From Spongiimicrobium salis (lineage in GTDB: Bacteria > Bacteroidota > Bacteroidia > Flavobacteriales > Flavobacteriaceae), in the NCBI RefSeq assembly GCF_043678055.1, contig NZ_JBHEQA010000001.1:868001-932000 (forward strand): 64,000 nt of DNA. The letters run 5' to 3'. The notes beneath the pieces were generated by a model. The model saw only the letters and a list, made by a program, of their open reading frames with translations. It was not told the DNA's origin and ran no database searches. The position numbers and the translations under genes were made by a program. Positions 52,336 to 60,493 of this stretch are shown here, in pieces. How positions within the stretch are numbered: the first letter of the stretch is position 1; each line of letters opens with the position of its first letter.

Positions 52336-52971
52336 TTAATTGTCTGTTTTTTGTTCTAAAATTCCAACACCATCCAAGGAAAGTGCCAAAGCACTATAAT
52401 CTAATTTCCACCCTATAGTTTCTACAATCTTCTCCATAATCAATATGGTTTCCAGGGCTTCTCTCTGGGCGGTTTCCATTAAGCCACTTTCTGGAATTTT
52501 TTCGGTGATATAGGATTTTACCTCCTGATTCAAGGAAGTTAGATCATCGGGAGAAAAGGAATTAAAAAGTCCATTCTTTATATCGTAGAATTGAAGCTCC
52601 GGAGCAACACTGAGAATCTCCGGTTGCGGAAAATGCATTAAACTCACTTTTTTCGTTTCAGGATGTGCCTTTATTTGTACTTTCTTGAGGTCATACCCGA
52701 TGTGTGCTTTGGCCTTAACGACGATCAAGGCTTTCTTTTTGCTACTGAACAGGCTTAAAAAGAGTTCTTTAGTATTCTCATAGGTATAGATTTCTGTAAA
52801 ATCGCCTTCTACCGAAATAAGCTTGCAGACGGTTTTTATCTTTTCCAACAGAATTACCGACTGTTGTTCCGTACGTTCTTTTTCTTTCTTCTGCCTAAAA
52901 AAATTGAACAGCCAATACATTCCGATAGCCCCGAGTACACCTCCTAGTAAAATCGCTGTAATATCACTCAT
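52336..52971 (-). CDS. DUF4230 membrane-anchored protein
   Basis: The 211-residue product has one N-terminal membrane helix (AILLGGVLGAIGMYWLFNF) followed by a soluble domain with VVKAKAHIGYDLKKVQI, the typical DUF4230 core, and the segment IPESGLMETAQREALETILIMEKIVETIGW. DUF4230 proteins occur widely and their function is unknown. It lies 3 bp upstream of the Dabb lipoprotein gene and 36 bp from the cyclase gene, probably in one transcript. Confidence 0.85.
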   Translation of the reverse strand: MSDITAILLGGVLGAIGMYWLFNFFRQKKEKERTEQQSVILLEKIKTVCKLISVEGDFTEIYTYENTKELFLSLFSSKKKALIVVKAKAHIGYDLKKVQIKAHPETKKVSLMHFPQPEILSVAPELQFYDIKNGLFNSFSPDDLTSLNQEVKSYITEKIPESGLMETAQREALETILIMEKIVETIGWKLDYSALALSLDGVGILEQKTDN

Positions 52972-53007
52972 GGGCTCTATATTTTCCTTTGGATCTACAA
53001 ATTAACT

Positions 53008-53760
53008 TCACGGCTTTTGTATTTTGTATAATACAGGTCTACTTGGACTGGCGTCATTCTCAAAAGCCGCCATCTGCAAGTTTAAAAAATAACTTCCATC
53101 GGATATCTGATTTGCCACATACACGAATTCCGTTATGGTCGCATTTTTTCGTAACCGATCGTCCATACCCCAAAATGCCCTATGCACCAAGAGAGCGCCT
53201 CCATCTTTCTCTTTGTCTACTGAGGGTAAATCCACTAAAAGATGTTGTACACCTTTATTTACCAGAAATTGCGCAGCCTCTTCCAATAAATAAGGAGGGT
53301 TGGTATGGGAATATTGCTTGGATTTTTTATCATCGAGATTGGGCAGGGTCCGTATAATTACAGCTTCTCGCTTTTTATTCCCCAAAGCATATTGTAATTG
53401 TTTTTTAGAAATCACGAAATCATCCTGATACTTTTCGGGAGCAATGGTAACTACTTCTGCAAAAAAGAAAAATTTGTCAAAGCAATCGTTTACATTGTAA
53501 TATTCCCTGGTGATATGTCCCAAACATTCGGTATGGGTTCCGTGGGCATGGGGGTTAAACCAGATATTGTTGAAATTAGTGGTTCCGCCTTCGGCTACTT
53601 TTCCAATAAAATCGCCCTCGCGATGGGCAGTGATTTTTGGATGATCAATATACCAAGCATTAACATTATTGGCATTGCCCCGAATGGGAATGGAGATGTC
53701 CAAAGGATTTGCAAGGTTGATCGTATAGTTTTTGGTATTGTGTTTAATGGTCGTCAACAT
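53008..53760 (-). CDS. cyclase / kynurenine formamidase-like hydrolase
   Basis: This 250-residue protein is of the cyclase family with the metal motif HAHGTHTECLGH (H71, H73, H76, H82), equivalent to HxGTHxDxPxH with the Asp replaced by Glu. Zinc is expected there. The family includes arylformamidases and bacterial isatin hydrolases. The overlap with hemW is 7 nt. The substrate is unknown. Confidence 0.87.
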   Translation of the reverse strand: MLTTIKHNTKNYTINLANPLDISIPIRGNANNVNAWYIDHPKITAHREGDFIGKVAEGGTTNFNNIWFNPHAHGTHTECLGHITREYYNVNDCFDKFFFFAEVVTIAPEKYQDDFVISKKQLQYALGNKKREAVIIRTLPNLDDKKSKQYSHTNPPYLLEEAAQFLVNKGVQHLLVDLPSVDKEKDGGALLVHRAFWGMDDRLRKNATITEFVYVANQISDGSYFLNLQMAAFENDASPSRPVLYKIQKP

Positions 53761-54893
53761 GATTCTAAATTAAGCATAAACAAATCACTGGCAATCCCAT
53801 CGGTTAAAAATTTTCCTTTTGTGGTCACTACCAATGTTCCCTTCTCTAATGCAAGTAGGCCTTCTTGTACATGTTTTTCTGAGCTTTTCAGGAGGTAGGT
53901 ATAATAATCCTCCCCATAATCCAATCTTACTTTTTCCAAGGAAACCCCCCAAATCGTTCGCAGACCCGTCATAATGTATTCATTGTATTGATCCTGCTCT
54001 GACAATAACTCCATTTCCATAGGAAGTTTCTTCTCTCCAATTGCCTTTATGTAGGCATGGTTATTGCGTACATTCCACCCCCGTTGTTTTCCATCAAAGG
54101 AATGTGCCGATGGCCCAATACCAATATATTTTTTCCCTAACCAATAGGCCGTATTGTTTTTGGAAAAAAAACCTGATTTTCCAAAGTTTGAAAATTCGTA
54201 GGGGATATAATCATGTACTTCCAATGTACGTAGAAGCTGTTGGTAATGTTTTGCTGCCATGCCGTCGTCTAAGGGTGGCAGCTTCCCGACAGCAATAAAT
54301 TTTTCCAATGCTGTTTTGGGCTCTACTGTCAAGGCATAACTGGAAATATGGGGAACTTTAAAGGATAGGGCCTTTTCCAAATTCTCTTGCCATCGCGCTT
54401 CGCTCATATACGGCATTCCATAGATAAGATCTATGGAAATATTATCAAAGTATTGCGAGGCCGTTATTAAACAGTTTATGGCCTCCTCGGCAGAATGTGC
54501 CCGATTCATTAACCGAAGATCTTCCTCAAAGAAAGACTGTATCCCAATACTCAATCTATTTATTGGGGAACGTGCCAGCGCTTCAATTTTTTCAGTGGAC
54601 AAATCATCCGGATTGGCTTCTAGGGTAATCTCGGGGTCCTCGATCAATTTATAATTCTCGCGAACTGTTTCAATAAGGCGCATTAACTGTTCGGATGTTA
54701 GAACAGAAGGGGTTCCTCCTCCAAAATACAGCGTTTGAATAGGCTCTCCTTTGAATTCATCTTTGCGCAATCGCAATTCGGAACATAGTGCGGTTATCAT
54801 TTCCTCTTGCTTGTGCATGAGCGTGGAAAAGTGAAAATCGCAATAATGGCAGGCTTGTTTACAGAATGGGATATGAATATAGATACCGCTCAT
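53754..54893 (-). CDS. hemW: radical SAM heme chaperone
   Basis: The product is 379 residues with the radical SAM motif C11-x3-C15-x2-C18 (CKQACHYC) plus LYFGGGTPSVL, LEANPDDLS and RLSIGIQSF. It resembles HemN but lacks the N-terminal extension and the extra Cys found in true coproporphyrinogen dehydrogenase, so it is the heme chaperone HemW, which delivers heme to respiratory proteins. The gene overlaps the cyclase gene by 7 nt. Confidence 0.92.
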   Translation of the reverse strand: MSGIYIHIPFCKQACHYCDFHFSTLMHKQEEMITALCSELRLRKDEFKGEPIQTLYFGGGTPSVLTSEQLMRLIETVRENYKLIEDPEITLEANPDDLSTEKIEALARSPINRLSIGIQSFFEEDLRLMNRAHSAEEAINCLITASQYFDNISIDLIYGMPYMSEARWQENLEKALSFKVPHISSYALTVEPKTALEKFIAVGKLPPLDDGMAAKHYQQLLRTLEVHDYIPYEFSNFGKSGFFSKNNTAYWLGKKYIGIGPSAHSFDGKQRGWNVRNNHAYIKAIGEKKLPMEMELLSEQDQYNEYIMTGLRTIWGVSLEKVRLDYGEDYYTYLLKSSEKHVQEGLLALEKGTLVVTTKGKFLTDGIASDLFMLNLESC

Positions 54894-54934
54894 TTCAATG
54901 GATCATGACCCTTACATCATTGATGCAGGAATCC

Positions 54935-55489
54935 TTATTTTTTTACACGTTTCGCATTTTGTTTCACAAAGGCATCCCACCCACTATAGCTTTTCCCCAC
55001 TTCAATACGCCCTTCATTGTAAAAGTGACATACAGCAGCGGCCAGACCATCTGTACTATCTAAATTCTTGGGTAATGAGGTAAGCCCTAAAACACTTTGG
55101 AGCATCCGCGCTACTTGTTCTTTACTGGCATTCCCATTTCCTGTAATGGCCATTTTAATCTTTTTAGGCAAGTATTCGGTTATTGGAATTTGCCGCGATA
55201 AGCCAGCCGCCATAGCCACGCCCTGTGCCCTTCCCAATTTTAACATGGATTGCACGTTTTTTCCAAAAAAAGGAGCTTCTATGGCTATTTCATCGGGATG
55301 ATAGGTATCGATCAAGGAAATCGTACGTTCAAAAATGAGTTTTAACTTCACATAAGGATCTTTATACTTTTGAAGCAATAACTCGTTCATTTGAAGAAAG
55401 TGCATTTTTCTATCCACCACTTTAATCAAGCCGAACCCCATAATAGTAGTTCCCGGGTCTATCCCTAATATAATTTTTTCGTTTGCCAA
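54935..55489 (-). CDS. ruvC: crossover junction endodeoxyribonuclease
   Basis: The 184-residue Holliday-junction resolvase has the catalytic acids D11 (GIDPGT), E71 (IAIEAPF) and the C-terminal DSTDGLAAAVCH pair, as in RuvC. The family length is normal. It acts in recombination with RuvAB, which are not in this window. It lies 41 bp upstream of hemW. Confidence 0.97.
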   Translation of the reverse strand: MANEKIILGIDPGTTIMGFGLIKVVDRKMHFLQMNELLLQKYKDPYVKLKLIFERTISLIDTYHPDEIAIEAPFFGKNVQSMLKLGRAQGVAMAAGLSRQIPITEYLPKKIKMAITGNGNASKEQVARMLQSVLGLTSLPKNLDSTDGLAAAVCHFYNEGRIEVGKSYSGWDAFVKQNAKRVKK

Positions 55490-55500
55490 GTCAGTTTTGT

Positions 55501-55977
55501 TTACAATGTATTGAGCACAATAGGTAATTTAAACTTTGCCCGTACCGGTATGCCCTGCTTCAACGCAGGTGCTATCTTGGGCATTTTGGTCAGGATTTTT
55601 GCAATTCGATCGTTCAATTCCGGAAACTGTGTCCCAATGGCACTATCTTTTTCTACGGATAATACGCTAATCATTCCCGTATTATCAATGCTAAAATGCA
55701 CCGCCATGATTCCGCCTTGGGTAATCTCATCCCCAAAGTTTTCTGCAGTCAGATGTTTTGAAAAATGGGTTAAAAAAGTACTTTCAAAACAAGCTTTTTG
55801 TATTGCCTTTTCTGAAGCTTCATCACAATTGGCAAACATCGGATAGACATCAACATCATTCCAGTTGATCTCCTCCATTTTCACATCGACCAATTCCTGT
55901 ATTTTTTCCTCTTTGGTAGTAAATAAATTACAGGATCCCAGCACGATCAGAAAAGAAATTACCCAAAGCTTTTGCAT
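55501..55977 (-). CDS. TonB C-terminal domain lipoprotein
   Basis: The 158-residue product starts at 55977 (MQKLWVISFLIVLGSCN), which gives a lipoprotein signal; a longer frame from 55998 adds seven residues. The mature part carries a TonB C-terminal-like domain (GGIMAVHFSIDNTGMISVLSV, KILTKMPKIAPALKQGIPVRAKFKLPIVL). TonB C-domains contact outer-membrane receptors; lipid-anchored versions without ExbB/D partners are common in this phylum. It lies 11 bp upstream of ruvC. Confidence 0.8.
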   Translation of the reverse strand: MQKLWVISFLIVLGSCNLFTTKEEKIQELVDVKMEEINWNDVDVYPMFANCDEASEKAIQKACFESTFLTHFSKHLTAENFGDEITQGGIMAVHFSIDNTGMISVLSVEKDSAIGTQFPELNDRIAKILTKMPKIAPALKQGIPVRAKFKLPIVLNTL

Positions 55978-56073
55978 GCCTAAATTACTTTTGGGCAAAA
56001 TACGATTTTTTGGGGACGTAAAGGCTACCTCAACTTTATGCAGCTTGTATTTTAAGGCTTCTGGGATTCTCTA

Positions 56074-57216
56074 TTACTCTTCTTTTGCATAGAATATTTC
56101 TTCCTTTAATTCCGCAATACGCTTATTGGCAAATTGCAGAAAAAAATTCTTTTTCTTTCCAAAGCGCTCTTTAAAGCGCTCATAATATCGAAGCTTAATT
56201 TTAGGATCTTTATAATATTGATCTGCCGTTATGCAAACCTGATAATAGTTGATCGGGTTTTCGGGGTTTTCATCCGATGCCTTCTGATAGTAGGCTAAGG
56301 ATTTTTTCAAATCCCCCTGCTCCTTAGCCAATTTTCCCAAAGCTTTGTACTCTTCCACAAAGAGCACTTCTTGAACTTCAATGGAGGTCTTGATATAAAT
56401 TTCTGCACTGTCTAACTGTTTCTGCGCCCAAAAAACATCTCCTAAACCAAAATAGGCTTCTGCATCTCCGTCATCGAAAACCAAAATCCGCTTAAATGCC
56501 GCTTTTGCCTTCTCCAGGTCACCAACATTGTAATATGCATTCGCCAATTTTTCATAGATGTACTTTTTTTCTTCTTTAAGTTCGATCAATCGCTCAAAGA
56601 GGGGAATGGCCTCCTCATCTTGATCATTGTTATACAATGTCAAGGCTTTTAAATTGATCAAGGCTACATCGTTTTCATAGAACCGGAGGCCTTGATCAAC
56701 GTATTTCAAAGTGGAATCATTTTCGCGTTGGGTCAGGTAATACCGTCCCAATTGGAACAGACTCCTAAGATGTGTGCTATCCCTTTTTACGGCCTCCTTA
56801 TGGGCTGTGCTGGCCTCCTTCGCTTTTTCGGCTTTCTGAAGGGTTTGCCCCAAATAGTAGTAATATTCCGGATTTGTATCATCCTTCACCGTAAGCTCTT
56901 GAAAAACGGTCAAGGCTTGGTCTGTTTTTTTTGTTTTTAAATACAGTTTTCCCAATTCAAAAGCGGCACGGTACAAGGCAGTTTCTTTTTGAAGTAAGTT
57001 TTCGTATTCCGCTATGGCTTTGTCATAATTCCCTATGGCATTATAAGCCCTGGCAATTTGCTGCTTGGCTTTGGGAGAATTTATCTTGGCATAGGCATTG
57101 ATGGAAGCCGTATAATTTCCAAGGGCATACAAACTATCTGCAATAGCCGAAGCCGAAGACTGAGCTCCGGCTTTAGACAAGACTATCACAAAAACTATTA
57201 CAATATTTTTTTTCAC
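56074..57216 (-). CDS. exported TPR-repeat protein
   Basis: This 380-residue protein starts at GTG 57216 (VKKNIVIVFVIVLSKAGAQ, a signal peptide). The longer frame from 57300 overlaps the upstream gene and has no coding feel. About nine tetratricopeptide repeats run through the rest (for example YDKAIAEYENLLQKETALYRAAFELGKLY and DLEKAKAAFKRILVFDDGDAEAYFGLGD). It is a periplasmic interaction scaffold. It lies 23 bp downstream of a TonB-domain gene and may be co-transcribed with it. Confidence 0.83.
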   Translation of the reverse strand: MKKNIVIVFVIVLSKAGAQSSASAIADSLYALGNYTASINAYAKINSPKAKQQIARAYNAIGNYDKAIAEYENLLQKETALYRAAFELGKLYLKTKKTDQALTVFQELTVKDDTNPEYYYYLGQTLQKAEKAKEASTAHKEAVKRDSTHLRSLFQLGRYYLTQRENDSTLKYVDQGLRFYENDVALINLKALTLYNNDQDEEAIPLFERLIELKEEKKYIYEKLANAYYNVGDLEKAKAAFKRILVFDDGDAEAYFGLGDVFWAQKQLDSAEIYIKTSIEVQEVLFVEEYKALGKLAKEQGDLKKSLAYYQKASDENPENPINYYQVCITADQYYKDPKIKLRYYERFKERFGKKKNFFLQFANKRIAELKEEIFYAKEE

Positions 57217-57238
57217 AGGCCTAATGAATATTAAGGTA

Positions 57239-57811
57239 CTACTCTTTTTTCTTTGTACGCGTCGCAGGTTCCGGAATATTGAAGGACGACGGTTTTCCAT
57301 GCAAATTAAACGTTACGGGGACGGAAAAAGCTACATTGACTACCTTCCCTTTATGCCTACCTGGCTCCATTTGCGGCAACTTTTTTAGTATGCGCAATAC
57401 TTCTTCCTCTAATATTGGGGAAGAAGCCCGTTGACGTACGCCCACAATATTCCCCTTTTTATTGATGGTAAAAATGGAGCTCACTTTTCCTTCAATACCT
57501 CTATTTTTTGCTTTTTTGGGGTATTTGAAATGTTCCTTAATGTGGGCCTTAAGTTTACTGTTAAAACAAGTTCCCTTGTTCGTAGCCTTCTCGCAACCTG
57601 GAAAAATAGGCACTTCTTCGACTACCACAAAAGGAATCATATCATGTTCTTGCCTAGCTTCATCGGTAGGGTATCCCATCACGACCTTAGTATCTGTTCC
57701 TTGAGATTGAGCTTCTACGGAAGTAGACCATAACATCCCAAAAATTAGAGGTAGTACCAAGGCATACTTCAATGCCATCATTATTGTTTTTGACTTGGTT
57801 TTCTGTATCAT
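57239..57811 (-). CDS. TonB C-terminal domain protein, truncated copy of neighbouring M56 gene
   Basis: The product is 190 residues with a membrane helix (KYALVLPLIFGMLWST) and a TonB C domain (HIKEHFKYPKKAKNRGIEGKVSSIFTINKKG, ILEEEVLRILKKLPQMEPGRHKGKVVNVAFSVPVTF). The opening MIQKTKSKTIMMALKYALVL corresponds to MLQKKESKRIVQLKYVLL inside the M56 gene 57882-59384, and the rest aligns with that protein's C-terminal half. It is thus a copy lacking the peptidase domain. A role as a TonB-like energy transducer or decoy is inferred. Confidence 0.85.
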   Translation of the reverse strand: MIQKTKSKTIMMALKYALVLPLIFGMLWSTSVEAQSQGTDTKVVMGYPTDEARQEHDMIPFVVVEEVPIFPGCEKATNKGTCFNSKLKAHIKEHFKYPKKAKNRGIEGKVSSIFTINKKGNIVGVRQRASSPILEEEVLRILKKLPQMEPGRHKGKVVNVAFSVPVTFNLHGKPSSFNIPEPATRTKKKE

Positions 57812-57881
57812 ATCTATTCATTTTAAGGCTTAGTGATTCGAAAAATTGTTGAAAAGGAACTACTTTACTAGAGCATTATCC

Positions 57882-59384
57882 CTAATTAATATTGACCTGT
57901 TTTATTTCTACTTTAAGCTTTTTTTCTAAAATTTCCATTTCTTGATCTAGTTTTTTAACGGCTGGACTAGATTCATCGGCACTCTTTAAAAGACGCTCTC
58001 TTTCCGTATATAGTTCCGTATACAACTTTATCAAATTTCCTTTGGCTACGGATTGAGCAGAAATTGGCGGCGGCGGTGGGGTTCCATGCAGCCTAAATGT
58101 AATTGGAATGGAATAAGGCACATTGACCGATCTACCTTTTTGCTTTCCAGGAGTCATTTGCGGAAGCTTTTTTAAGATACGATCCACTTCTTCTTCCAGT
58201 ATTTTGGCAGGTCCTCTTTTTCTAATGTTAACGACATCTCCGTCTTTATTTACCGTAAAAAGGGCACTTACCCTTCCTTGTATCCCTTCTGCCTGGGCAC
58301 TTGCAGGGTAATTGAAGTTCTTACGGATATGCAATTGCATTTTTTCAGTGAAACAGGCGCGCTTATCCGTAGCATCTTCACAACCTGGGAAAATGGGCAC
58401 CTCCTCAATTACGGCAAAAGGAACGTCCTCTATTTGCCCTGAAATATCATTTCCTGAATAGGAATAACCAACAACAACGGTTTCCTCCAAAGGAATTTCA
58501 CTGGCATTTTCGGTCTCCGTAAGCTCATTGTCCAATTCACAGGAAGTATAACACAACATGCCAAAAACTAGGGGCAATAACAGTACATATTTTAATTGTA
58601 CAATACGCTTCGATTCTTTTTTTTGTAACATAACTATTCGTTTTTTGATTAATGATGATTTAAAAAATGGATTTATAAAGGAAATATGCTGTGTCTGGAA
58701 TACCCGAGACAACAACAATTCATATTGCGCTGTTTTATCTTCTTCCGGTACTTGGGCATCGGCAATGAATTCGTGCAATTCGGAAATACGGTTTTGATAG
58801 ATATATACCAGAGGATTGAACCAGCATACGATTCGCATGACTTCAAAAAATAATAAGTCCAAAGAATGGCGTTGTTGAATATGCACCAGCTCATGGGCCA
58901 CAATATGGTCGTAATCTTCCTTTCTGACCTTATCTCCCAAGAAGATGGTCTTGAAAAAAGAAAAAGCCAGATTACTTTGTGAAACAATGACCCTGGTAAA
59001 GTCCGAAAAATAGCGTAGCTCTCCTTTTTGTTTCAGACGATACAAGGTATAGAGCTTGTATCCAAAGACAAGAGTTGCTACCAGCATTCCCATATAAAAC
59101 ATGCCCATGGCCATGCTTATTTTTGGCGCTTCTTCCACAAGGGTTCCTGGGGTAAGAATCAAGGCATCCAATTGCACCACACCCCTACCAATGATATCAT
59201 AATTTTCGGGAACACTGAGCCCCAAAGCTTCTATCTTTACCCATGGCAGGATCAAGGAAAGGGCATAGGTCCCTATTAAATAGGCCCGGTTCCATTGAAA
59301 AAAAGTTTCTCGTTTTAAGAACAACTCATAAATCACAAGAAATAGGAGTTGAAAAGCTATACATTCTAGGATATATTGTATCAT
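57882..59384 (-). CDS. BlaR1-like M56 peptidase fused to TonB C domain
   Basis: The 500-residue membrane metallopeptidase has N-terminal helices, the catalytic motif HELVH (164-168) and the downstream ELHEFIADA. A helix near 277-292 leads to a linker and a TonB C domain (about 365-440; VPFAVIEEVPIFPGCED, HIRKNFNYPASAQAEGIQGRVSALFTVNKDGD). M56 is the peptidase half of BlaR1, and the TonB fusion is typical of Bacteroidota. It overlaps the blaI-type gene upstream by 4 nt and would act on that repressor. The signal is unknown. Confidence 0.92.
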   Translation of the reverse strand: MIQYILECIAFQLLFLVIYELFLKRETFFQWNRAYLIGTYALSLILPWVKIEALGLSVPENYDIIGRGVVQLDALILTPGTLVEEAPKISMAMGMFYMGMLVATLVFGYKLYTLYRLKQKGELRYFSDFTRVIVSQSNLAFSFFKTIFLGDKVRKEDYDHIVAHELVHIQQRHSLDLLFFEVMRIVCWFNPLVYIYQNRISELHEFIADAQVPEEDKTAQYELLLSRVFQTQHISFINPFFKSSLIKKRIVMLQKKESKRIVQLKYVLLLPLVFGMLCYTSCELDNELTETENASEIPLEETVVVGYSYSGNDISGQIEDVPFAVIEEVPIFPGCEDATDKRACFTEKMQLHIRKNFNYPASAQAEGIQGRVSALFTVNKDGDVVNIRKRGPAKILEEEVDRILKKLPQMTPGKQKGRSVNVPYSIPITFRLHGTPPPPPISAQSVAKGNLIKLYTELYTERERLLKSADESSPAVKKLDQEMEILEKKLKVEIKQVNIN

Positions 59385-59749
59385 TTCTCGTCTTTTTTAA
59401 TTTCTTTTAAAATGGATTCCAATTCGGTAAGACTCATATCGTTCTTTTTCATAAAAAAAGACACCATACTCTTAAAAGAGCCTTGAAAATATCCGTCCAC
59501 CAACTTATTAATGGATTGGTGACTATAATCTGACTTTTTCACAATAGGAAAATAAAGGTATCCTTTCCCTTCTTGCTCGTGATCCACAAACCCCTTGCTT
59601 TCTAAAATCCGTACAATGGTGGATACGGTATTGTAAGCAGGCTTGGGTTCCGGTAAAGCAGCAATAATAGCAGCTACATTACATTTTTTCAGGTCCCATA
59701 ACAACTGCATTACTTCCTCTTCTGCTTTGGTCAACTGCTTCATTTTCAT
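59381..59749 (-). CDS. BlaI/MecI/CopY family repressor, second copy
   Basis: This 122-residue winged-helix repressor opens KQLTKAEEEVMQLLWDLKKCNV with recognition helix PAYNTVSTIVRILESKGFV. It resembles the BlaI at 26747-27112, but its operator is different: a 34-bp palindrome at 59814-59847 made of ACTA-N6-TAGT units. It overlaps the M56-TonB gene by 4 nt. Cleavage by that peptidase should release the DNA. It may also control the divergent DUF456 gene, whose promoter is shared. Confidence 0.92.
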   Translation of the reverse strand: MKMKQLTKAEEEVMQLLWDLKKCNVAAIIAALPEPKPAYNTVSTIVRILESKGFVDHEQEGKGYLYFPIVKKSDYSHQSINKLVDGYFQGSFKSMVSFFMKKNDMSLTELESILKEIKKDEK

Positions 59750-59813
59750 TCGTTTTTTGATTTTAATTTACTGCTCTATATCTAAAGTGAGCCTTAATTC
59801 TCAGGGCTAATAT

Positions 59814-59847
59814 AACTAAAAAATTAGTTTAAACTAATTTTTTAGTT
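59814..59847. promoter_or_regulatory. 34-bp perfect palindrome, BlaI-type operator
   Basis: The palindrome is perfect over 34 bp. It contains two units of ACTA-N6-TAGT (59815-59828 and 59833-59846), 18 bp apart, with TTAGTTTAAACTAA at the centre. It lies 65 bp before the second blaI start and 94 bp before the DUF456 start, so it could control both divergent genes. BlaI-type operators are palindromes with TA-rich arms. Confidence 0.75.
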
Positions 59848-59940
59848 GAATAATTTAAAAAAAGAAGACCTAAACACGCATTTCCCTTCCTTTTTTATGT
59901 AACAAAAATCCCAAAAGCTAGTCCAATAGAAAACCAAACT

Positions 59941-60459
59941 ATGGACATCGTACTGTTTTTCTTCGGACTTATCTGTATGTTTATTGGCGTATTGGGTAGT
60001 TTTTTACCCGTATTGCCCGGCCCTCCTATTAGTTGGATCGGCCTTCTACTCCTTTATCTTACCACAGCTGTCCCTACAGATTGGGTATTTCTAGGGATTA
60101 CCTTAGGTATTGCCCTGATCGTTTTTGCCCTAGACTATATTATTCCTGCCATTGGCACTAAAAAATTTGGAGGCACCAAAGCCGGAATGATCGGCACTAC
60201 TATTGGCCTCATCATTGCACTTGTTTTTCCCGTTCTCGGCATTTTTGGCATTGTCGTTTGGCCATTCGTAGGCGCCTTGATCGGAGAATTGATCAATAAA
60301 GCCGATCAAAAGACTGCTTTAAAGGCGGCATTTGGCTCTCTTGTAGGCTTCTTAACGGGAACTTTTTTAAAATTTGTGGTCACGATAGTATACTTAGGAT
60401 TGTTCATTTCCACTTCCTGGGAGCACTTTGGAGCACTATTTCCTTTCTTTGATGCCTAG
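59941..60459 (+). CDS. DUF456 membrane protein
   Basis: The 172-residue product has about four hydrophobic helices (IVLFFFGLICMFIGVLGSFLPVLPG, GITLGIALIVFALDYIIPAIG, TTIGLIIALVFPVLGIFGIVVWPFVGALIGEL). The pattern LPVLPGPPISWIGLLLLYL matches DUF456, an inner-membrane family of unknown function. It is divergent from the second blaI cassette and shares its control region with the 34-bp palindrome, so it may be under the same repressor. A serine hydrolase gene follows 34 bp downstream. Confidence 0.87.
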   Translation: MDIVLFFFGLICMFIGVLGSFLPVLPGPPISWIGLLLLYLTTAVPTDWVFLGITLGIALIVFALDYIIPAIGTKKFGGTKAGMIGTTIGLIIALVFPVLGIFGIVVWPFVGALIGELINKADQKTALKAAFGSLVGFLTGTFLKFVVTIVYLGLFISTSWEHFGALFPFFDA

Positions 60460-60493
60460 ATGTTATAACCATATATGAAATACGAACAGCACC

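Noticed and set aside
53398..53898. Plus-strand frame of 166 codons across the cyclase and hemW genes
   Set aside because: It crosses two well supported minus-strand genes and has no recognisable domain.
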